64,000 bases of DNA from Idiomarina sp. (GTDB lineage: Bacteria; Pseudomonadota; Gammaproteobacteria; Enterobacterales; Alteromonadaceae), in the NCBI GenBank assembly GCA_022565355.1, contig JAIUMU010000001.1:372001-436000 (forward strand). The letters are read 5' to 3'. Made by a program: the position numbers and the translations under genes. Within the stretch, counting starts at the first letter, position 1. Every line of letters begins with the position of its first letter. Below the pieces are notes generated by a model. That model was not told where the DNA came from and ran no database searches. It saw only the letters and a program-made list of their open reading frames with translations. Positions 38,157 to 48,601 of this stretch are shown here, in pieces.

Positions 38157-41100
38157 ATGAAAAGAATGCTAATTAATGCAACCCAGCTTGAAGAGCTGCG
38201 CGTTGCACTTGTAGACGGACAACGCCTGTATGACCTGGATATCGAAAGCCCAGGCCATGAACAGAAAAAATCAAACATCTATAAAGGTAAAATCACTCGC
38301 GTAGAGCCAAGCTTAGAAGCTGCCTTCGTTGATTATGGTGCAGATCGCCACGGTTTCCTTCCCCTCAAAGAGATTGCTCGCACATATTTCCCGCAAGGTT
38401 ATAAATTCGATGGCCGCCCCAACATCAAAGATGTGATAAAGGAAGGCCAAGAAGTAATCGTGCAAATTGATAAAGAAGAGCGCGGTCAAAAAGGCGCAGC
38501 ATTAACCACTTTTATCTCGCTTGCCGGTAGCTACCTCGTATTAATGCCAAATAACCCGCGTGCTGGTGGTATTTCCCGCCGTATCGAAGGTGATGAGCGA
38601 ACAGAATTAAAAGAAGCGTTATCTACGCTAGAAGTGCCGAACGGCATGGGTTTGATCGTGCGTACCGCAGGTGTTGGTAAATCACCAGAGGAATTAGGCT
38701 GGGATTTAAACGTGCTACTGCACCACTGGACCGCAATTGAGCAAGTATCATCTGAGCGCCCTGCTCCATTCCTAGTGCATCAAGAATCAAACGTTATTTT
38801 CCGCGCTATTCGCGATTATTTACGCCGCGATATCGGTGAGATATTGATTGATGATAAAACCATCTTTGATCAAGCCTGCGAGCACATTAAAATTGTTCGT
38901 CCTGATTTCCTGAATCGGGTAAAGCTGTACCAAGGTGAAATACCGCTATTTAGCCATTACCAAATTGAAAGCCAGATCGAAAGTGCATTCCAACGTGAAG
39001 TGCGGTTGCCTTCCGGTGGTTCGATTTCTATCGACCCTACCGAAGCACTTACCTCTATTGATATCAACTCAGCGAAGGCCACCAAAGGTGGTGATATCGA
39101 AGAAACCGCTCTGCAAACTAATCTTGAAGCAGCCGATGAAATTGCGCGGCAACTTCGGTTGCGTGATGTGGGCGGGTTAATTGTTATCGATTTCATCGAT
39201 ATGACCCCACCAAAACATCAACGCGAAGTAGAGAATCGTTTACGTGATGCGTTAAAACAAGACCGGGCTCGTGTGCAAACTGCACGTATCTCACGGTTTG
39301 GTTTATTGGAAATGTCGCGGCAGCGTTTGCGCCCATCATTAGGTGAATCATCCAACCACGTGTGCCCGCGCTGTGATGGCCAAGGTACTATTCGTGGTGA
39401 TGAATCATTAGCATTGTCAGTATTGCGCTTAATCGAAGAAGAATCGTTAAAAGACAACACTGGGCAAGTAAATGCGCAAGTGCCTGTTACTGTTGCAACC
39501 TACTTGCTTAACGAGAAACGCAGCGCCCTTCGCGTTATTGAAGATCGCACAAAAGTAAGTATTTTAGTTATTCCAAACCAATATTTAGAAACTCCGCATT
39601 TCAATGTAGAGCGCTTACGCAAAGATGAGCTTACCGATGTACATAGCTATCGCTTATTGCAAAGCTCTGATATCAAAGAAATAGAGATTGTTGCTGCGCG
39701 TGAGAAAACGATTGATGAACCAGCTTTAAAAACCATTGTTGCACCAAGCCAGCCTGCGCCTGCAGCAGCACCTGTTGCGGCCGCTAAAGAAAAAGCACCG
39801 AAACAGCCTGGTTTGTTAACTAAGTTAAGCAAATGGTTAGGCTCGGTGTTTAGTGCTTCTGAAGAAACCACTACCACAGAGAAATCTGCACAGAAATCGA
39901 GCCAGAATCGCCAAGGTGAGCGCGATAACCGTGACCGTGGGCGCAATAATAACCGCCGCCGCTCAGGTGCTAACCGCAACCGTAAACGTGATGACCAACG
40001 CGGGCCTAAGCGTGAAGATGCACCTGCACAAGCAGATCCTAAGGCACAAGCTGCTGACAGTGATGAGCAAAAAGCCGCCGCACCGAAAAGTGAGCAACGC
40101 CCTCGCCGTAATCGCCGTCGCAAACCTGCGAACGCCGAGCAACAAGGGAATACTGCTGAAGCTGTAGAAACGAAAGATAGCAGTGCAGACGAAGCAACAC
40201 CGCAAATGCCACGCGAACGCCGTAACCGTCGTAAACTGGATAAAAGTGTTCGTTTGCAGCAAACGGATAAAGCCCCGCAAACTGAAGCAAAAGAAGGTTC
40301 TGATGCTCCAGCAAGCACCGCTACTGCTAGCAACAAAGAAACTGATACCGATGCTAAGGCTAAAGCAAATGCCGAGCAACAAGTAACTGCCAGCAGCGCC
40401 CCTGCAGAAAACAGTGAACAGCCGAATGCTGCAACCACTACTTCTGCAGATGCTTCTGCATCAGATACCGTTGCAGCCGAAGCCGCGGCAGCCGAAGCCG
40501 CGGCAGCCGAAGCCGTTGCGAAAACTAGTGAGCAATCGCCAGAAGCAACAACTGAACAAGAAGCGGAAAGCAAAGCTGAAAAGCCTGCTCGTAAGCGTAC
40601 GCGACGTCGCCCAAGCAAAGCTAAAGCTGAAGCTGAGGCGAATGCCAACGATACAGCGGCAGAGGAATCGCCTGAAGTGGCAGATACTACTGATAGCGAA
40701 AAACCTGCTGCCCCTGATGTTAAGAAGGCAAAAGCGAAAGCAAAAACTGATGCAGTAGCTGCAAGTGCTAGCCCGGAAGTTGCAGATGAGCCGCAACAAC
40801 CTGCTGCATCTAGTAGCGAAGAAAAAACTGCAGAGGCTGCATCTGAAAGCACAGAAGCAGCCGCAAGCGATGCGCAAGCTCCGGTAACGGAACCTGTAAA
40901 TCAACCAGTAGCTGCGGAAGTTGAAGCAACTAGTGATGTGGTTAGCGCCCCAGCAGAAAATGCTGAACCTAGCGATACACCAAGCGAACCAGTGAAAGCT
41001 GAATCGAGTAATGTGAAAAGCACGAGTGAAGAAGCTGTTGAAGCTGCAGAGCCTGAAGTTGCAGAACCTGTAGCAGCTAAAGCCGAAGAGCCTGAAGCGC

Positions 41101-41351
41101 AAGCACCGGCAAAAGCAACCGAAGCTAAACCTGCACCTATTGCAGCTCAGCCGAAAGCAAGCTCGAAGCCGAAAAACTTCGCCAGCGCTACCATGACCAA
41201 AGCTTCTGCTGTTAAGCGTGACGATGCACCACAAACGCTTAGTGCTGCCGATAGTAGTAAACGAAGCCCTGTTACCGGCTCTGGCCGCCACGCAGGATTC
41301 ACTGGCGCACAAAATAAAGCGGAAGCAGGCCCTGCACGCTGTAAAAGCTAA
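38157..41351 (+). CDS. rne: Ribonuclease E
   Basis: The essential endonuclease for rRNA, tRNA and mRNA processing and the scaffold of the degradosome. The catalytic half (about residues 1-520) is close to E. coli: S1 domain with [16 protein letters not shown], 5' sensor region, DNase I-like site with TSIDINSAK and [10 protein letters not shown] carrying the metal-binding aspartates, and the zinc link CPRCDGQG near 405. The C-terminal half to 1064 is low-complexity: Arg-rich blocks ([21 protein letters not shown]) for RNA binding, then long Ala/Glu/Pro/Lys tracts. The protein ends [18 protein letters not shown]. The sequence alone does not identify degradosome partners. Confidence 0.97.
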   Translation: MKRMLINATQLEELRVALVDGQRLYDLDIESPGHEQKKSNIYKGKITRVEPSLEAAFVDYGADRHGFLPLKEIARTYFPQGYKFDGRPNIKDVIKEGQEVIVQIDKEERGQKGAALTTFISLAGSYLVLMPNNPRAGGISRRIEGDERTELKEALSTLEVPNGMGLIVRTAGVGKSPEELGWDLNVLLHHWTAIEQVSSERPAPFLVHQESNVIFRAIRDYLRRDIGEILIDDKTIFDQACEHIKIVRPDFLNRVKLYQGEIPLFSHYQIESQIESAFQREVRLPSGGSISIDPTEALTSIDINSAKATKGGDIEETALQTNLEAADEIARQLRLRDVGGLIVIDFIDMTPPKHQREVENRLRDALKQDRARVQTARISRFGLLEMSRQRLRPSLGESSNHVCPRCDGQGTIRGDESLALSVLRLIEEESLKDNTGQVNAQVPVTVATYLLNEKRSALRVIEDRTKVSILVIPNQYLETPHFNVERLRKDELTDVHSYRLLQSSDIKEIEIVAAREKTIDEPALKTIVAPSQPAPAAAPVAAAKEKAPKQPGLLTKLSKWLGSVFSASEETTTTEKSAQKSSQNRQGERDNRDRGRNNNRRRSGANRNRKRDDQRGPKREDAPAQADPKAQAADSDEQKAAAPKSEQRPRRNRRRKPANAEQQGNTAEAVETKDSSADEATPQMPRERRNRRKLDKSVRLQQTDKAPQTEAKEGSDAPASTATASNKETDTDAKAKANAEQQVTASSAPAENSEQPNAATTTSADASASDTVAAEAAAAEAAAAEAVAKTSEQSPEATTEQEAESKAEKPARKRTRRRPSKAKAEAEANANDTAAEESPEVADTTDSEKPAAPDVKKAKAKAKTDAVAASASPEVADEPQQPAASSSEEKTAEAASESTEAAASDAQAPVTEPVNQPVAAEVEATSDVVSAPAENAEPSDTPSEPVKAESSNVKSTSEEAVEAAEPEVAEPVAAKAEEPEAQAPAKATEAKPAPIAAQPKASSKPKNFASATMTKASAVKRDDAPQTLSAADSSKRSPVTGSGRHAGFTGAQNKAEAGPARCKS
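40473..40517 (+). repeat. Three tandem 15-base repeats within rne
   Basis: GCAGCCGAAGCCGCG occurs at 40473 and 40488 and, with its last two bases changed, at 40503. Each copy encodes Ala-Ala-Glu-Ala-Ala or Ala-Ala-Glu-Ala-Val in the disordered C-terminal half. Because the unit is a multiple of three, copy-number change would keep the frame. Confidence 0.9.
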
Positions 41352-41378
41352 TTTTGTACGTTAGTTAAAGCTTAAATA

Positions 41379-41412
41379 AAAAGCCGAGAGTAAATTTACT
41401 CTCGGCTTTTTT
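41379..41412 (+). terminator. Rho-independent terminator of rne
   Basis: A perfect 16-base-pair palindrome, AAAAGCCGAGAGTAAA and its complement, is followed by further Ts. The stem has little or no loop beyond its AT-rich centre. It lies 28 bases after the rne stop. Confidence 0.88.
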
Positions 41413-41524
41413 GTTTGTGAGTTTTGTCTTCCATGACAGCAACATCCCTGTTGCAACTCCCTGTGATGCCAATGCAAACACCGACACCCTCTCAGCACTC
41501 TCCGGAGCTAAGGGTACAACACAA

Positions 41525-41863
41525 CTAAAGCGTTATTTTATCGCGGTTATCGTTCAATACTTTCGGCCCTAAACCGCGCACCTGGAGCAGTTGCTCTACA
41601 TCTGTAAAGCGCCCAAGCTCTTCACGCAGCTTCACAATAGCTTCCGCTCGTGCCAAGCCAACGCCACGTAATGCTGCTGCAAGTTGCTCAGCTGTAGCGG
41701 TATTAATGTTCACTTTTTCACCTGCTTCTGCCACTTTTACTAGTGCCACAGCCTGATTTAAGGTGGTTTCGATAGTGGCTGTGCTACTCGGTGCTGCAAA
41801 CGCATTTGCGGCGGAGAGCACCAAGCCTGTGCAGGCAAATGCCATAACAGATTTCTTAAACAT
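41525..41863 (-). CDS. ComEA-like helix-hairpin-helix protein, exported
   Basis: A 112-residue protein with a signal peptide (about residues 1-23, ending AANAFAAP) and a C-terminal ComEA-type domain: VNINTATAEQLAAALRGVG is the first helix-hairpin-helix and VRGLGPKVLNDNRDKI the second. ComEA proteins bind incoming DNA in the periplasm during natural transformation; shorter E. coli-type homologues (YbaV) have no proven role. No other competence gene is here, so involvement in DNA uptake is only possible. It stands alone after the pyrF terminator. Confidence 0.85.
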   Translation of the reverse strand: MFKKSVMAFACTGLVLSAANAFAAPSSTATIETTLNQAVALVKVAEAGEKVNINTATAEQLAAALRGVGLARAEAIVKLREELGRFTDVEQLLQVRGLGPKVLNDNRDKITL

Positions 41864-41880
41864 ATGAGCTCCTTATCAAC

Positions 41881-41911
41881 AAAAAAGCGCTACCTTCCTG
41901 GTAACGCTTTT
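41881..41911 (-). terminator. Rho-independent terminator of the lapAB-pyrF unit
   Basis: On the minus strand, AAAAGCGTTACC pairs with GGTAGCGCTTTT (one mismatch) around a five-base loop and is followed by TTTTTT. It lies 27 bases after the pyrF stop and before the ComEA-like gene. Confidence 0.8.
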
Positions 41912-41937
41912 CAGTATAGAGGGCTGCTATGCTATTG

Positions 41938-42645
41938 CTATGGGGATATCGCGGATAGTTCGTGGTTTATTGCCGAAAGTAACTGATTTGGATTCTCAGC
42001 GTTACGAATTGGCCGCCCCATTACTAAGAAGTTAACTCCCGCAGCGATGGCATCGCTTGGGGTCATTACTCGATGCTGATCATTATTATCTGTGCCTACG
42101 GGGCGAATGCCTGGCGTTACTAAAAGAAACTCTTCACCAAGGCTTTCCCGTAATGCACTTGCTTCTTGAGCGGAGCACACTACCCCATCCAACCCTGCAG
42201 TTTTCGCATCTTGCGCCAATGCCAGAACATGCTCTGGTAACGGCCTAGTAACCCCTGTTGCGGCTAATTGTTCGGCCGACATACTGGTTAGCACCGTTAC
42301 GGCAATTAAATGGGGAGCCTTTGCGCCGTAGGGAGCCAGCGCTTCTTTTGCCGCAGCCATCATCGCAATACCGCCGCTGGCATGAACGTTCACCATCCAT
42401 ACGCCCAACTCAGCCGCAGCAGTAACCGCTTTGGCTACTGTATTGGGGATATCATGGAATTTTAAATCAAGGAAAACGTCGAAGTTCCGCGCATGCAATT
42501 GTTTAATAAACTCAGGACCACCTGCGGTAAACAACTCCTTGCCAACCTTTACCCGACACTCATCAGAATTTAACGTATCAGCAAAATGCAGCGCTTCACT
42601 CGGGTTCGCGTAATCCAAGGCTACTACAACAGGTTTATTTATCAT
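41938..42645 (-). CDS. pyrF: Orotidine 5'-phosphate decarboxylase
   Basis: Last step of de novo UMP synthesis. The family signature [15 protein letters not shown] carries the catalytic Asp-Lys pair; VALDYA, VTPGIRP and NFLVMGRPI are the other phosphate- and base-binding segments. It has 235 residues. The ATG overlaps the lapB stop by four bases (ATGA), so it is translationally coupled to lapB, the same order as in E. coli. Confidence 0.97.
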   Translation of the reverse strand: MINKPVVVALDYANPSEALHFADTLNSDECRVKVGKELFTAGGPEFIKQLHARNFDVFLDLKFHDIPNTVAKAVTAAAELGVWMVNVHASGGIAMMAAAKEALAPYGAKAPHLIAVTVLTSMSAEQLAATGVTRPLPEHVLALAQDAKTAGLDGVVCSAQEASALRESLGEEFLLVTPGIRPVGTDNNDQHRVMTPSDAIAAGVNFLVMGRPIRNAENPNQLLSAINHELSAISP

Positions 42646-43799
42646 TCGCCGTCCAATCCTCGTGTTGGTTTAATCGTACCCCAGCTCTTACAGCTTGGGC
42701 AGTGCCAATATAATGTTTGTCCTGAGAAACCGCAGTGTCGGCAGCGGTACTTAGAACGCTGCTTCAATTGTTCGGCCACCATATTACCCAGTAACATCAG
42801 GCTGTTCCTGGCGCGGCCATCGTCGGCCGAAGCCACGTGAAACTGAATCAATTTATGAAATGCTTTCATGGTAGGGTTTTTCTGCAGTGCCGTAAGCATA
42901 AACTGCTCTGCCGCAGCCACATTATTGCGGCGGGCAATAATATCCCCCAACATTACCACTGCTGTGGCGCAAGGCCGCTCCAGCACTACATCATGTAATA
43001 AAGACACCAAGCTTTCCGGCTCATTCATACCTTCATAGCACTGTTTGAGCAAGGGGAGGATTTCGGCAATGAAATCTGCTTCCGTTTCAATAATAGGCAA
43101 AAGATAAGGCAATGCGCGGGCGTATTTTTCTTGCCCTATCCACCAGCGGCCAATGGCAATGCGCGCCCGAACACACTGGGCATCATGCTTTAAAGCTTTA
43201 CCGTAATATTTTAAGGTTTGGCTTACATCTTGCTGCAGCTCGGCAAGCTCGCAATAAAACTGTGCAATAACAGTTTCAATCGATTTATCGGTGCGAGATA
43301 GCTTCAACCCCATACGAATGGCTTTATCCCATTCATGAGTGGCTTCATACAACGCAAGCAGGCTATGTAGGCTTTCAGATTGGTAATTGGTGTACTGCTG
43401 TAACTCGCTGAACATCTGCTCAGCACGATCATACAAGCCTGCAGAGAGGTAATCTTGACCTAATTCATACATGGCATGTTGGCGTTCTTGATTTGATAGT
43501 GAAGGCCGAGAAATTAAGTTTTGGTGAATACGAATTGCACGATCTACCTCACCACGGCGGCGAAATAGCTTGCCCAGCGTCCAATGCGTTTCAATGGTTT
43601 CACTATCGATATCGAGCATATCGATAAACAGATCAACTGCTTTATCGCTTTGCTCAGAGAGGAGTAAATTAATACCGGTTACGTAGTTCCGCGAGAACTC
43701 TTCTTGCTCTTTTCGTTGTTCTGCACGAACGCTATTTCGGCCCATGAACCAACCATAGGCTGCAGCGATTGGTAGTAACAGAAACAGTAACTCGAGCAT
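42642..43799 (-). CDS. lapB: Lipopolysaccharide assembly protein LapB
   Basis: A membrane-anchored TPR protein (YciM) that delivers LpxC to FtsH and so limits lipid A synthesis. It has an N-terminal membrane segment (residues 1-17), about nine TPR-like helices pairs through residue 330, and a C-terminal rubredoxin-type metal site made by CRHCGF and CPSCKSWG. At 385 residues it matches E. coli (389). It lies between lapA (25 bases upstream) and pyrF. Confidence 0.95.
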   Translation of the reverse strand: MLELLFLLLPIAAAYGWFMGRNSVRAEQRKEQEEFSRNYVTGINLLLSEQSDKAVDLFIDMLDIDSETIETHWTLGKLFRRRGEVDRAIRIHQNLISRPSLSNQERQHAMYELGQDYLSAGLYDRAEQMFSELQQYTNYQSESLHSLLALYEATHEWDKAIRMGLKLSRTDKSIETVIAQFYCELAELQQDVSQTLKYYGKALKHDAQCVRARIAIGRWWIGQEKYARALPYLLPIIETEADFIAEILPLLKQCYEGMNEPESLVSLLHDVVLERPCATAVVMLGDIIARRNNVAAAEQFMLTALQKNPTMKAFHKLIQFHVASADDGRARNSLMLLGNMVAEQLKQRSKYRCRHCGFSGQTLYWHCPSCKSWGTIKPTRGLDGE

Positions 43800-43824
43800 T
43801 GTATTAGGTTTCCTTCCTTATACT

Positions 43825-44112
43825 CTATACTTTGCGATTGGTATCATTCTCAGCCTGAAGCTTACTTAGCTGACGCACCACTTTTTTTAATCGTCTGTTT
43901 TGCCAGCGAAGTTTTACGTAATCTAAGCTAACAACCACTAAACCAAGCAGAAACCCCACTAATAGGGTGCCGGCCAGAATTGTAGCCATGGATACTTCTG
44001 CTTGCATCACCAGTAGGTTGATAGATGCCTCTTGAGCATTGTACTTCCCTAACACGAACGCAATTAGAAACAGGAGTAAAATGGGTATTAAACCAAGTAG
44101 AAATCGGGCCAT
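43825..44112 (-). CDS. lapA: Lipopolysaccharide assembly protein A domain protein LapA
   Basis: A small inner-membrane protein with two hydrophobic segments (about residues 3-22 and 42-65) followed by a basic coiled-coil-like tail KLRWQNRRLKKVVRQLSKLQ. ATG 44112, behind AAGGAACG, gives 95 residues; the frame upstream is not conserved. In E. coli LapA works with LapB in balancing LPS and phospholipid. It is separated from ihfB by a terminator, so lapAB-pyrF probably has its own promoter or relies on readthrough. Confidence 0.9.
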   Translation of the reverse strand: MARFLLGLIPILLLFLIAFVLGKYNAQEASINLLVMQAEVSMATILAGTLLVGFLLGLVVVSLDYVKLRWQNRRLKKVVRQLSKLQAENDTNRKV

Positions 44113-44138
44113 ACAGCGTTCCTTTCCCTTAAGAAAAT

Positions 44139-44169
44139 AAAAAAGGCATGCCATTATAGCATGCCTTTT
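44139..44169 (-). terminator. Rho-independent terminator of ihfB
   Basis: On the minus strand, AAAAGGCATGC pairs with GCATGCCTTTT around a seven-base loop and is followed by a T run. It lies 27 bases after ihfB and would end the long cmk-rpsA-ihfB message. Confidence 0.82.
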
Positions 44170-44195
44170 CAAGAAACAGAGTTAAAACCAAGCAG

Positions 44196-44486
44196 TTACA
44201 CCTGTACTGCTGCATTCACCCGTTCGCGGAGCGCTTTTCCAGGTTTAAAGTGAGGCACATATTTGCCCCCCAAATCTACCTTTTCACCCGTTTTTGGGTT
44301 GCGCCCTACACGTGGCTTACGAAAGTGTAGCGAGAAGCTACCAAATCCGCGGATTTCAATTCGGCTACCATCAGCAAGGCTGTGCACCATTACCTCAAGG
44401 ATTTCCCGAACACCACGCTCAACGTCTTTAGGTTGCAGCTCTGGCTGCCTGTGAATCAGTTTTTCAATCAGTTCAGACTTCGTCAT
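44196..44486 (-). CDS. ihfB: Integration host factor subunit beta
   Basis: One half of the IHF heterodimer, which bends DNA at specific sites in replication, recombination and transcription. It has 96 residues of the HU/IHF fold. The beta-arm segment is [19 protein letters not shown], with Pro in the arm tip to intercalate, and the flank signature [10 protein letters not shown] is typical of the beta chain. It follows rpsA by 82 bases, the standard order. Confidence 0.97.
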   Translation of the reverse strand: MTKSELIEKLIHRQPELQPKDVERGVREILEVMVHSLADGSRIEIRGFGSFSLHFRKPRVGRNPKTGEKVDLGGKYVPHFKPGKALRERVNAAVQV

Positions 44487-44568
44487 AACAGATCCTTAAT
44501 GCTGATAACATAACAGCCAGCAACACATTCGTGTTTAACACTACAGGTTACTAAGTTCCAACGATTTA

Positions 44569-46242
44569 TTAATCGTCAGTTTTAGCTGCTTTAAATGCTT
44601 CTGCCATTGCGCTACTAAACGCAGCTTCGTCAGCGGTGTTAACTGTTTCCATTGCGGCTTTCTCTTCCGCTTCATCTTTCGCTTTAATCGAAAGGCTGAT
44701 TACGCGGTTCTTACGGTCGATACCCACATAACGGGCTTCAACTTCATCACCAACGCTTAGTACAGTTGATGCATCTTCAATACGCTCACGCGCGATGTCA
44801 GAAGCACGAACATAACCTTCAACACCATCAGCTAGCTTAATCATTGCGCCTTTGGCGTCAACTTCAGAAACAGTACCTTTAACAATAGCACCCTTCTTAA
44901 TAGCTGCAAGGAAGTTGTTCACTGGATCTTCAGAAATCTGCTTGATACCCAGAGAGATACGCTCACGCTCTGCGTCTACCTGCAGAACTACCGCTTCAAC
45001 TTCATCACCTTTCTTGTATTCGCGTACGGCTTCTTCGCCAGCAGCATTCCAAGAAATATCTGATAAGTGAACCAAACCATCGATGTTGCCATCAAGACCA
45101 ATGAAGATACCAAAATCAGTGATAGATTTAATCTTACCGCTAACTTTATCGCCCTTCTGGAAGCCTTTTGCAAACTCTTCCCATGGGTTAGGTTTACATT
45201 GCTTGATACCAAGAGAAATACGACGACGCTCTTCATCAATTTCAAGAACCATAACTTCCACAACGTCATCTAAGTTAACAATTTTAGATGGGTGAACGTT
45301 TTTGTTGGTCCAATCCATTTCTGATACGTGTACTAGGCCTTCAACGCCCTCTTCTAACTCAACGAAACAACCGTAATCAGTAAGGTTAGTTACGCGGCCA
45401 GAAAGAGTTGAGTTCTCTGGGTAACGAGCAGAAATGTCGCTCCAAGGATCTTCGCCAAGCTGTTTCAAACCAAGTGAAACACGCGTGCGATCACGATCAA
45501 ACTTAAGAACTTTACAGTTAATTTCGTCGCCAACATTCACGATTTCGCTTGGGTGCTTAACACGTTTCCAAGCCATATCAGTGATGTGCAACAAGCCATC
45601 TACGCCGCCCAAATCAACGAACGCGCCGTAGTCAGTAAGGTTCTTAACGATACCTTTAACTTCTTGGCCTTCTTGTAAGTTTTCAAGCAATTCATCACGC
45701 TCAGCGCTGTTTTCTTTCTCGATAACTGCACGACGAGAAACAACAACGTTATTGCGTTTTTGATCAAGCTTGATAACTTTGAATTCTAAGTCACGGTTTT
45801 CTAAGTGAGCAGTGTCACGAATAGGACGCACATCTACCAAAGAACCAGGTAAGAACGCACGAACACCGTTTAGATCAACAGTGAAGCCGCCTTTAACTTT
45901 ACCGCTAATAATACCGATAACAGTTTCTTCGTTTTCATGTGCTGCTTCAAGTTGCAACCATGCTTCAAAACGCTTCGCTTTTTCACGAGAAAGGATCGTT
46001 TCACCGAAACCATCTTCTACCGCATCTAAAGCTACTTCCACTACGTCGCCAACAGCGATTTCGAGAACACCTTCATGATTCATGAACTGTTCAGCTGGAA
46101 TAGCACTTTCAGATTTAAGACCCGCGTCTACCAGTACCAAGTTGTTCTCGATGGCAACAACAGTGCCTTTTACGATAGAGCCTGGACGGGTTTCGACTTC
46201 TTTGAGGCTTTCCTCAAATAATTGCGCAAAATTTTCAGTCAT
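44569..46242 (-). CDS. rpsA: 30S ribosomal protein S1
   Basis: Binds mRNA upstream of start codons and helps initiation on structured messages. Six S1 domains follow one another through 557 residues; [37 protein letters not shown] and [19 protein letters not shown] mark domains 3, 4 and 5. The first two domains, used for ribosome docking, are diverged as usual. The 129-base spacer from cmk allows the promoter and the self-control leader known for rpsA, but I cannot identify the operator. Confidence 0.98.
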   Translation of the reverse strand: MTENFAQLFEESLKEVETRPGSIVKGTVVAIENNLVLVDAGLKSESAIPAEQFMNHEGVLEIAVGDVVEVALDAVEDGFGETILSREKAKRFEAWLQLEAAHENEETVIGIISGKVKGGFTVDLNGVRAFLPGSLVDVRPIRDTAHLENRDLEFKVIKLDQKRNNVVVSRRAVIEKENSAERDELLENLQEGQEVKGIVKNLTDYGAFVDLGGVDGLLHITDMAWKRVKHPSEIVNVGDEINCKVLKFDRDRTRVSLGLKQLGEDPWSDISARYPENSTLSGRVTNLTDYGCFVELEEGVEGLVHVSEMDWTNKNVHPSKIVNLDDVVEVMVLEIDEERRRISLGIKQCKPNPWEEFAKGFQKGDKVSGKIKSITDFGIFIGLDGNIDGLVHLSDISWNAAGEEAVREYKKGDEVEAVVLQVDAERERISLGIKQISEDPVNNFLAAIKKGAIVKGTVSEVDAKGAMIKLADGVEGYVRASDIARERIEDASTVLSVGDEVEARYVGIDRKNRVISLSIKAKDEAEEKAAMETVNTADEAAFSSAMAEAFKAAKTDD

Positions 46243-46371
46243 AGGTTTAGTTAACTTCGTTTAATAGACATCCACACGAAAATCCATATCGGCGGGGTTG
46301 TTTAACATTATCAGCGAAATCCTTTCCGCCGACCGTTGAATGGTAATGCCTAAGCACTACTCTTCAATTTG

Positions 46372-47112
46372 TTACGCACTCGCTGCTAATCGGCTGTGGG
46401 CGTAGCGCAGCACCTGCTCTAGCACTTCATCGATAGTTAGCGAAGTTGAATCTAGAATTAGCGAATCCTCCGCTGGCTTCAATGGCGCAACGGAGCGATT
46501 TGTATCGCGTTCATCTCGATCGCGAATCTCTTCAATTAATGTGTCTATATTAGCATCAAAGCCCTTTTCCTGCAATTGCAAGAAACGGCGGCGAGCGCGT
46601 TCTTCAGCACTTGCGGTAAGGAAAACTTTGGCTTCGGCATCAGGAAATACCACAGTGCCCATATCGCGGCCGTCTGCAACCAAGCCTGGCATGTCGCGGA
46701 ACCCACGTTGCCGGCGCAAAAGCGCATCACGTACCCGTGGCAGAGCCGCTATTTTCGAGGCGGTAGTGCCTACCTGGTCGGTACGGATCGTAACGGTAAT
46801 ATCTTCGCCTTCTAAAATTACATGCGTTAAGCCTGTTTCTTCTTTCGGCACAAACTCAACGTCTAAATCTGTTGCTAATGCCACCAAGCTTTCTTCATCT
46901 TCTGGAGAAAAATCATGGTGCATGGCAGCAATTGCTAAAACTCGGTAAATTGCACCGCTATCGAGCAAATGCCAACCTAGTTTATCGGCCAGCAATCGGC
47001 ATAACGTACCCTTCCCTGAGCCACCTGGCCCATCGATGGTTATCACTGGAGCGTGTTCAACAATAGGCGGAAGCTTATTTGCTGCACTGCTACTTGAATC
47101 GATATCGGACAT
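46372..47112 (-). CDS. cmk: Cytidylate kinase
   Basis: Phosphorylates CMP and dCMP. The P-loop is [15 protein letters not shown], preceded by [13 protein letters not shown] and the signature [13 protein letters not shown] follow. At 246 residues it is about 19 longer than E. coli Cmk through an N-terminal hydrophilic leader ([19 protein letters not shown]). It lies between aroA and rpsA, the classical arrangement. Confidence 0.96.
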   Translation of the reverse strand: MSDIDSSSSAANKLPPIVEHAPVITIDGPGGSGKGTLCRLLADKLGWHLLDSGAIYRVLAIAAMHHDFSPEDEESLVALATDLDVEFVPKEETGLTHVILEGEDITVTIRTDQVGTTASKIAALPRVRDALLRRQRGFRDMPGLVADGRDMGTVVFPDAEAKVFLTASAEERARRRFLQLQEKGFDANIDTLIEEIRDRDERDTNRSVAPLKPAEDSLILDSTSLTIDEVLEQVLRYAHSRLAASA

Positions 47113-47179
47113 GCCAACCTCTTAACGCGTTAAAAATTTTAAGCGCGCAAATTATACAGAAAAGGCAGCGAATTGCACT

Positions 47180-48601
47180 TTAATTGCTGTGAACTATCGC
47201 TGAAAGATCAGAAAAGAAGTGTGGATAGGTTTTTCGACAGCAATTTGGATCTTCAATGCTGACACCATTTTTCGCGAACGTAAGCAACGCAAAACACATG
47301 GCCATGCGATGATCGTCATACGTGGCAATTTGCGCATGCTGGATATCTTCCGGCGGAGTAATACGCAGCCAATCTTCGCCTTCTTCTACTTCTGCACCGG
47401 TTTTTCGTAGCTCAGTAGCCATTGCATGTAGGCGATCCGTTTCTTTCAGCCGCCAATTCGCAACGTTGCGAATTTCCGTGCTACCTGTGGCAAAAAGCGC
47501 CGTTGTTGCGATGGTCATTGCCGCATCAGGAATATGATTTAAATCGAAAATCCCACCCTGCAAACCATTCGCACCTGCACTTACTGAAATACTACGAGGC
47601 TGCCATTCCACATTGGCGCCCATAGCGGTTAATACTTCAGCAAATTGCTTATCGCCTTGTAAACTCTCGGTGCCCACACCATGCACTGTTACTGGCCCAC
47701 CAGCAATTGCACCAGCGGCTAAAAAATAAGACGCAGACGATGCATCACCTTCAATCCAGTAATGCTTGGGTGAACGGTAATGTTGTTTACCGGCAACCCG
47801 AAAAACGCGCTGTTCGGGCCGTTCAACGCTAACACCAAAGGCGCCCATCATCGCCACAGTAAGAGCAATGTATGGCTCTGAAACAATTTCACCGGTTAAG
47901 GTGAGCTGTGCATTTTCACCCAAGAACGGCAATAGCATGAGTAACGCACTCACGTATTGGCTCGACATGCTGCCATCAATCGTGAGTTGGTTGGTTAAGG
48001 TGTTGTATGCGTTGCTCGGTAACGTATTCTGGAAGGCTGATACCTTAAGCTCTGAACTGTTGGGCGCCATTGCAGTGCAGCGTGCACCAATAATCCGTAG
48101 TGGTGGGTAGCCAGGTTCTTGTAGATACTCAATACGCGCACCAGCCTCTTGCAGTGCAGTTACCAGCGGCCCAATGGGGCGCTCATACATACGTGGCTCG
48201 CCCGTTAAAACAAACTCGCCTGTACTGGCAGCTAACATCGCTACTAATGGCCGCATCGCGGTACCCGCATTGCCGAGAAACAACTCTAATGGCAATTGTT
48301 GAGTTTGCGCGGTACCCGCACCAGCGGCAGTAAACAAGCCTCCTACGCCAGTTACTTCCAGCGTTGCGCTCTTGCTGTTATCAATGCTACTGATACCAAC
48401 GCCCAATGCAGTAAGAGCTTCGCGCATACGCTTGGTATCATCGCTATCGAGCATATGCTCGAGCACCGTAGTACCTTCCGCTAAAGCGGCCAATAGCAAC
48501 GCGCGATTGGCAATGCTTTTTGAACCCGGAACAGCTACATCACCACGCGCCTGTGGGGCATACGTTAACTGCAGTACATCGTGTTTACTATTCTCGGCCA
48601 C
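47180..48601 (-). CDS. aroA: 3-phosphoshikimate 1-carboxyvinyltransferase (EPSP synthase)
   Basis: Sixth shikimate step, joining PEP to shikimate 3-phosphate. VPGSKSIANRALLLAAL (with Lys28) and LFLGNAGTAMRPL (108-119) show a class I, E. coli-like enzyme. At 473 residues it is about 45 longer than E. coli AroA; part of the excess is a small insertion around 88-102 (GLFTAAGAGTAQTQQ). The GTG start overlaps the hisC stop by one base (TAGTG). PEP supply from ppsA elsewhere in the window is a metabolic, not an operon, link. Confidence 0.96.
   Translation of the reverse strand: MAENSKHDVLQLTYAPQARGDVAVPGSKSIANRALLLAALAEGTTVLEHMLDSDDTKRMREALTALGVGISSIDNSKSATLEVTGVGGLFTAAGAGTAQTQQLPLELFLGNAGTAMRPLVAMLAASTGEFVLTGEPRMYERPIGPLVTALQEAGARIEYLQEPGYPPLRIIGARCTAMAPNSSELKVSAFQNTLPSNAYNTLTNQLTIDGSMSSQYVSALLMLLPFLGENAQLTLTGEIVSEPYIALTVAMMGAFGVSVERPEQRVFRVAGKQHYRSPKHYWIEGDASSASYFLAAGAIAGGPVTVHGVGTESLQGDKQFAEVLTAMGANVEWQPRSISVSAGANGLQGGIFDLNHIPDAAMTIATTALFATGSTEIRNVANWRLKETDRLHAMATELRKTGAEVEEGEDWLRITPPEDIQHAQIATYDDHRMAMCFALLTFAKNGVSIEDPNCCRKTYPHFFSDLSAIVHSN

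Noticed and set aside
39647-40852. A 401-codon frame opposite the 3' half of rne, rich in Ala and Ser
   Set aside because: It mirrors the Ala/Glu/Lys codon repeats of the RNase E tail; no domain or ribosome site is seen.
40461-41312. A 283-codon antisense frame rich in Phe, Cys and Arg within rne
   Set aside because: The composition is that of a reverse-complement shadow of GCA/GAA/AAA codons; there is no family similarity.
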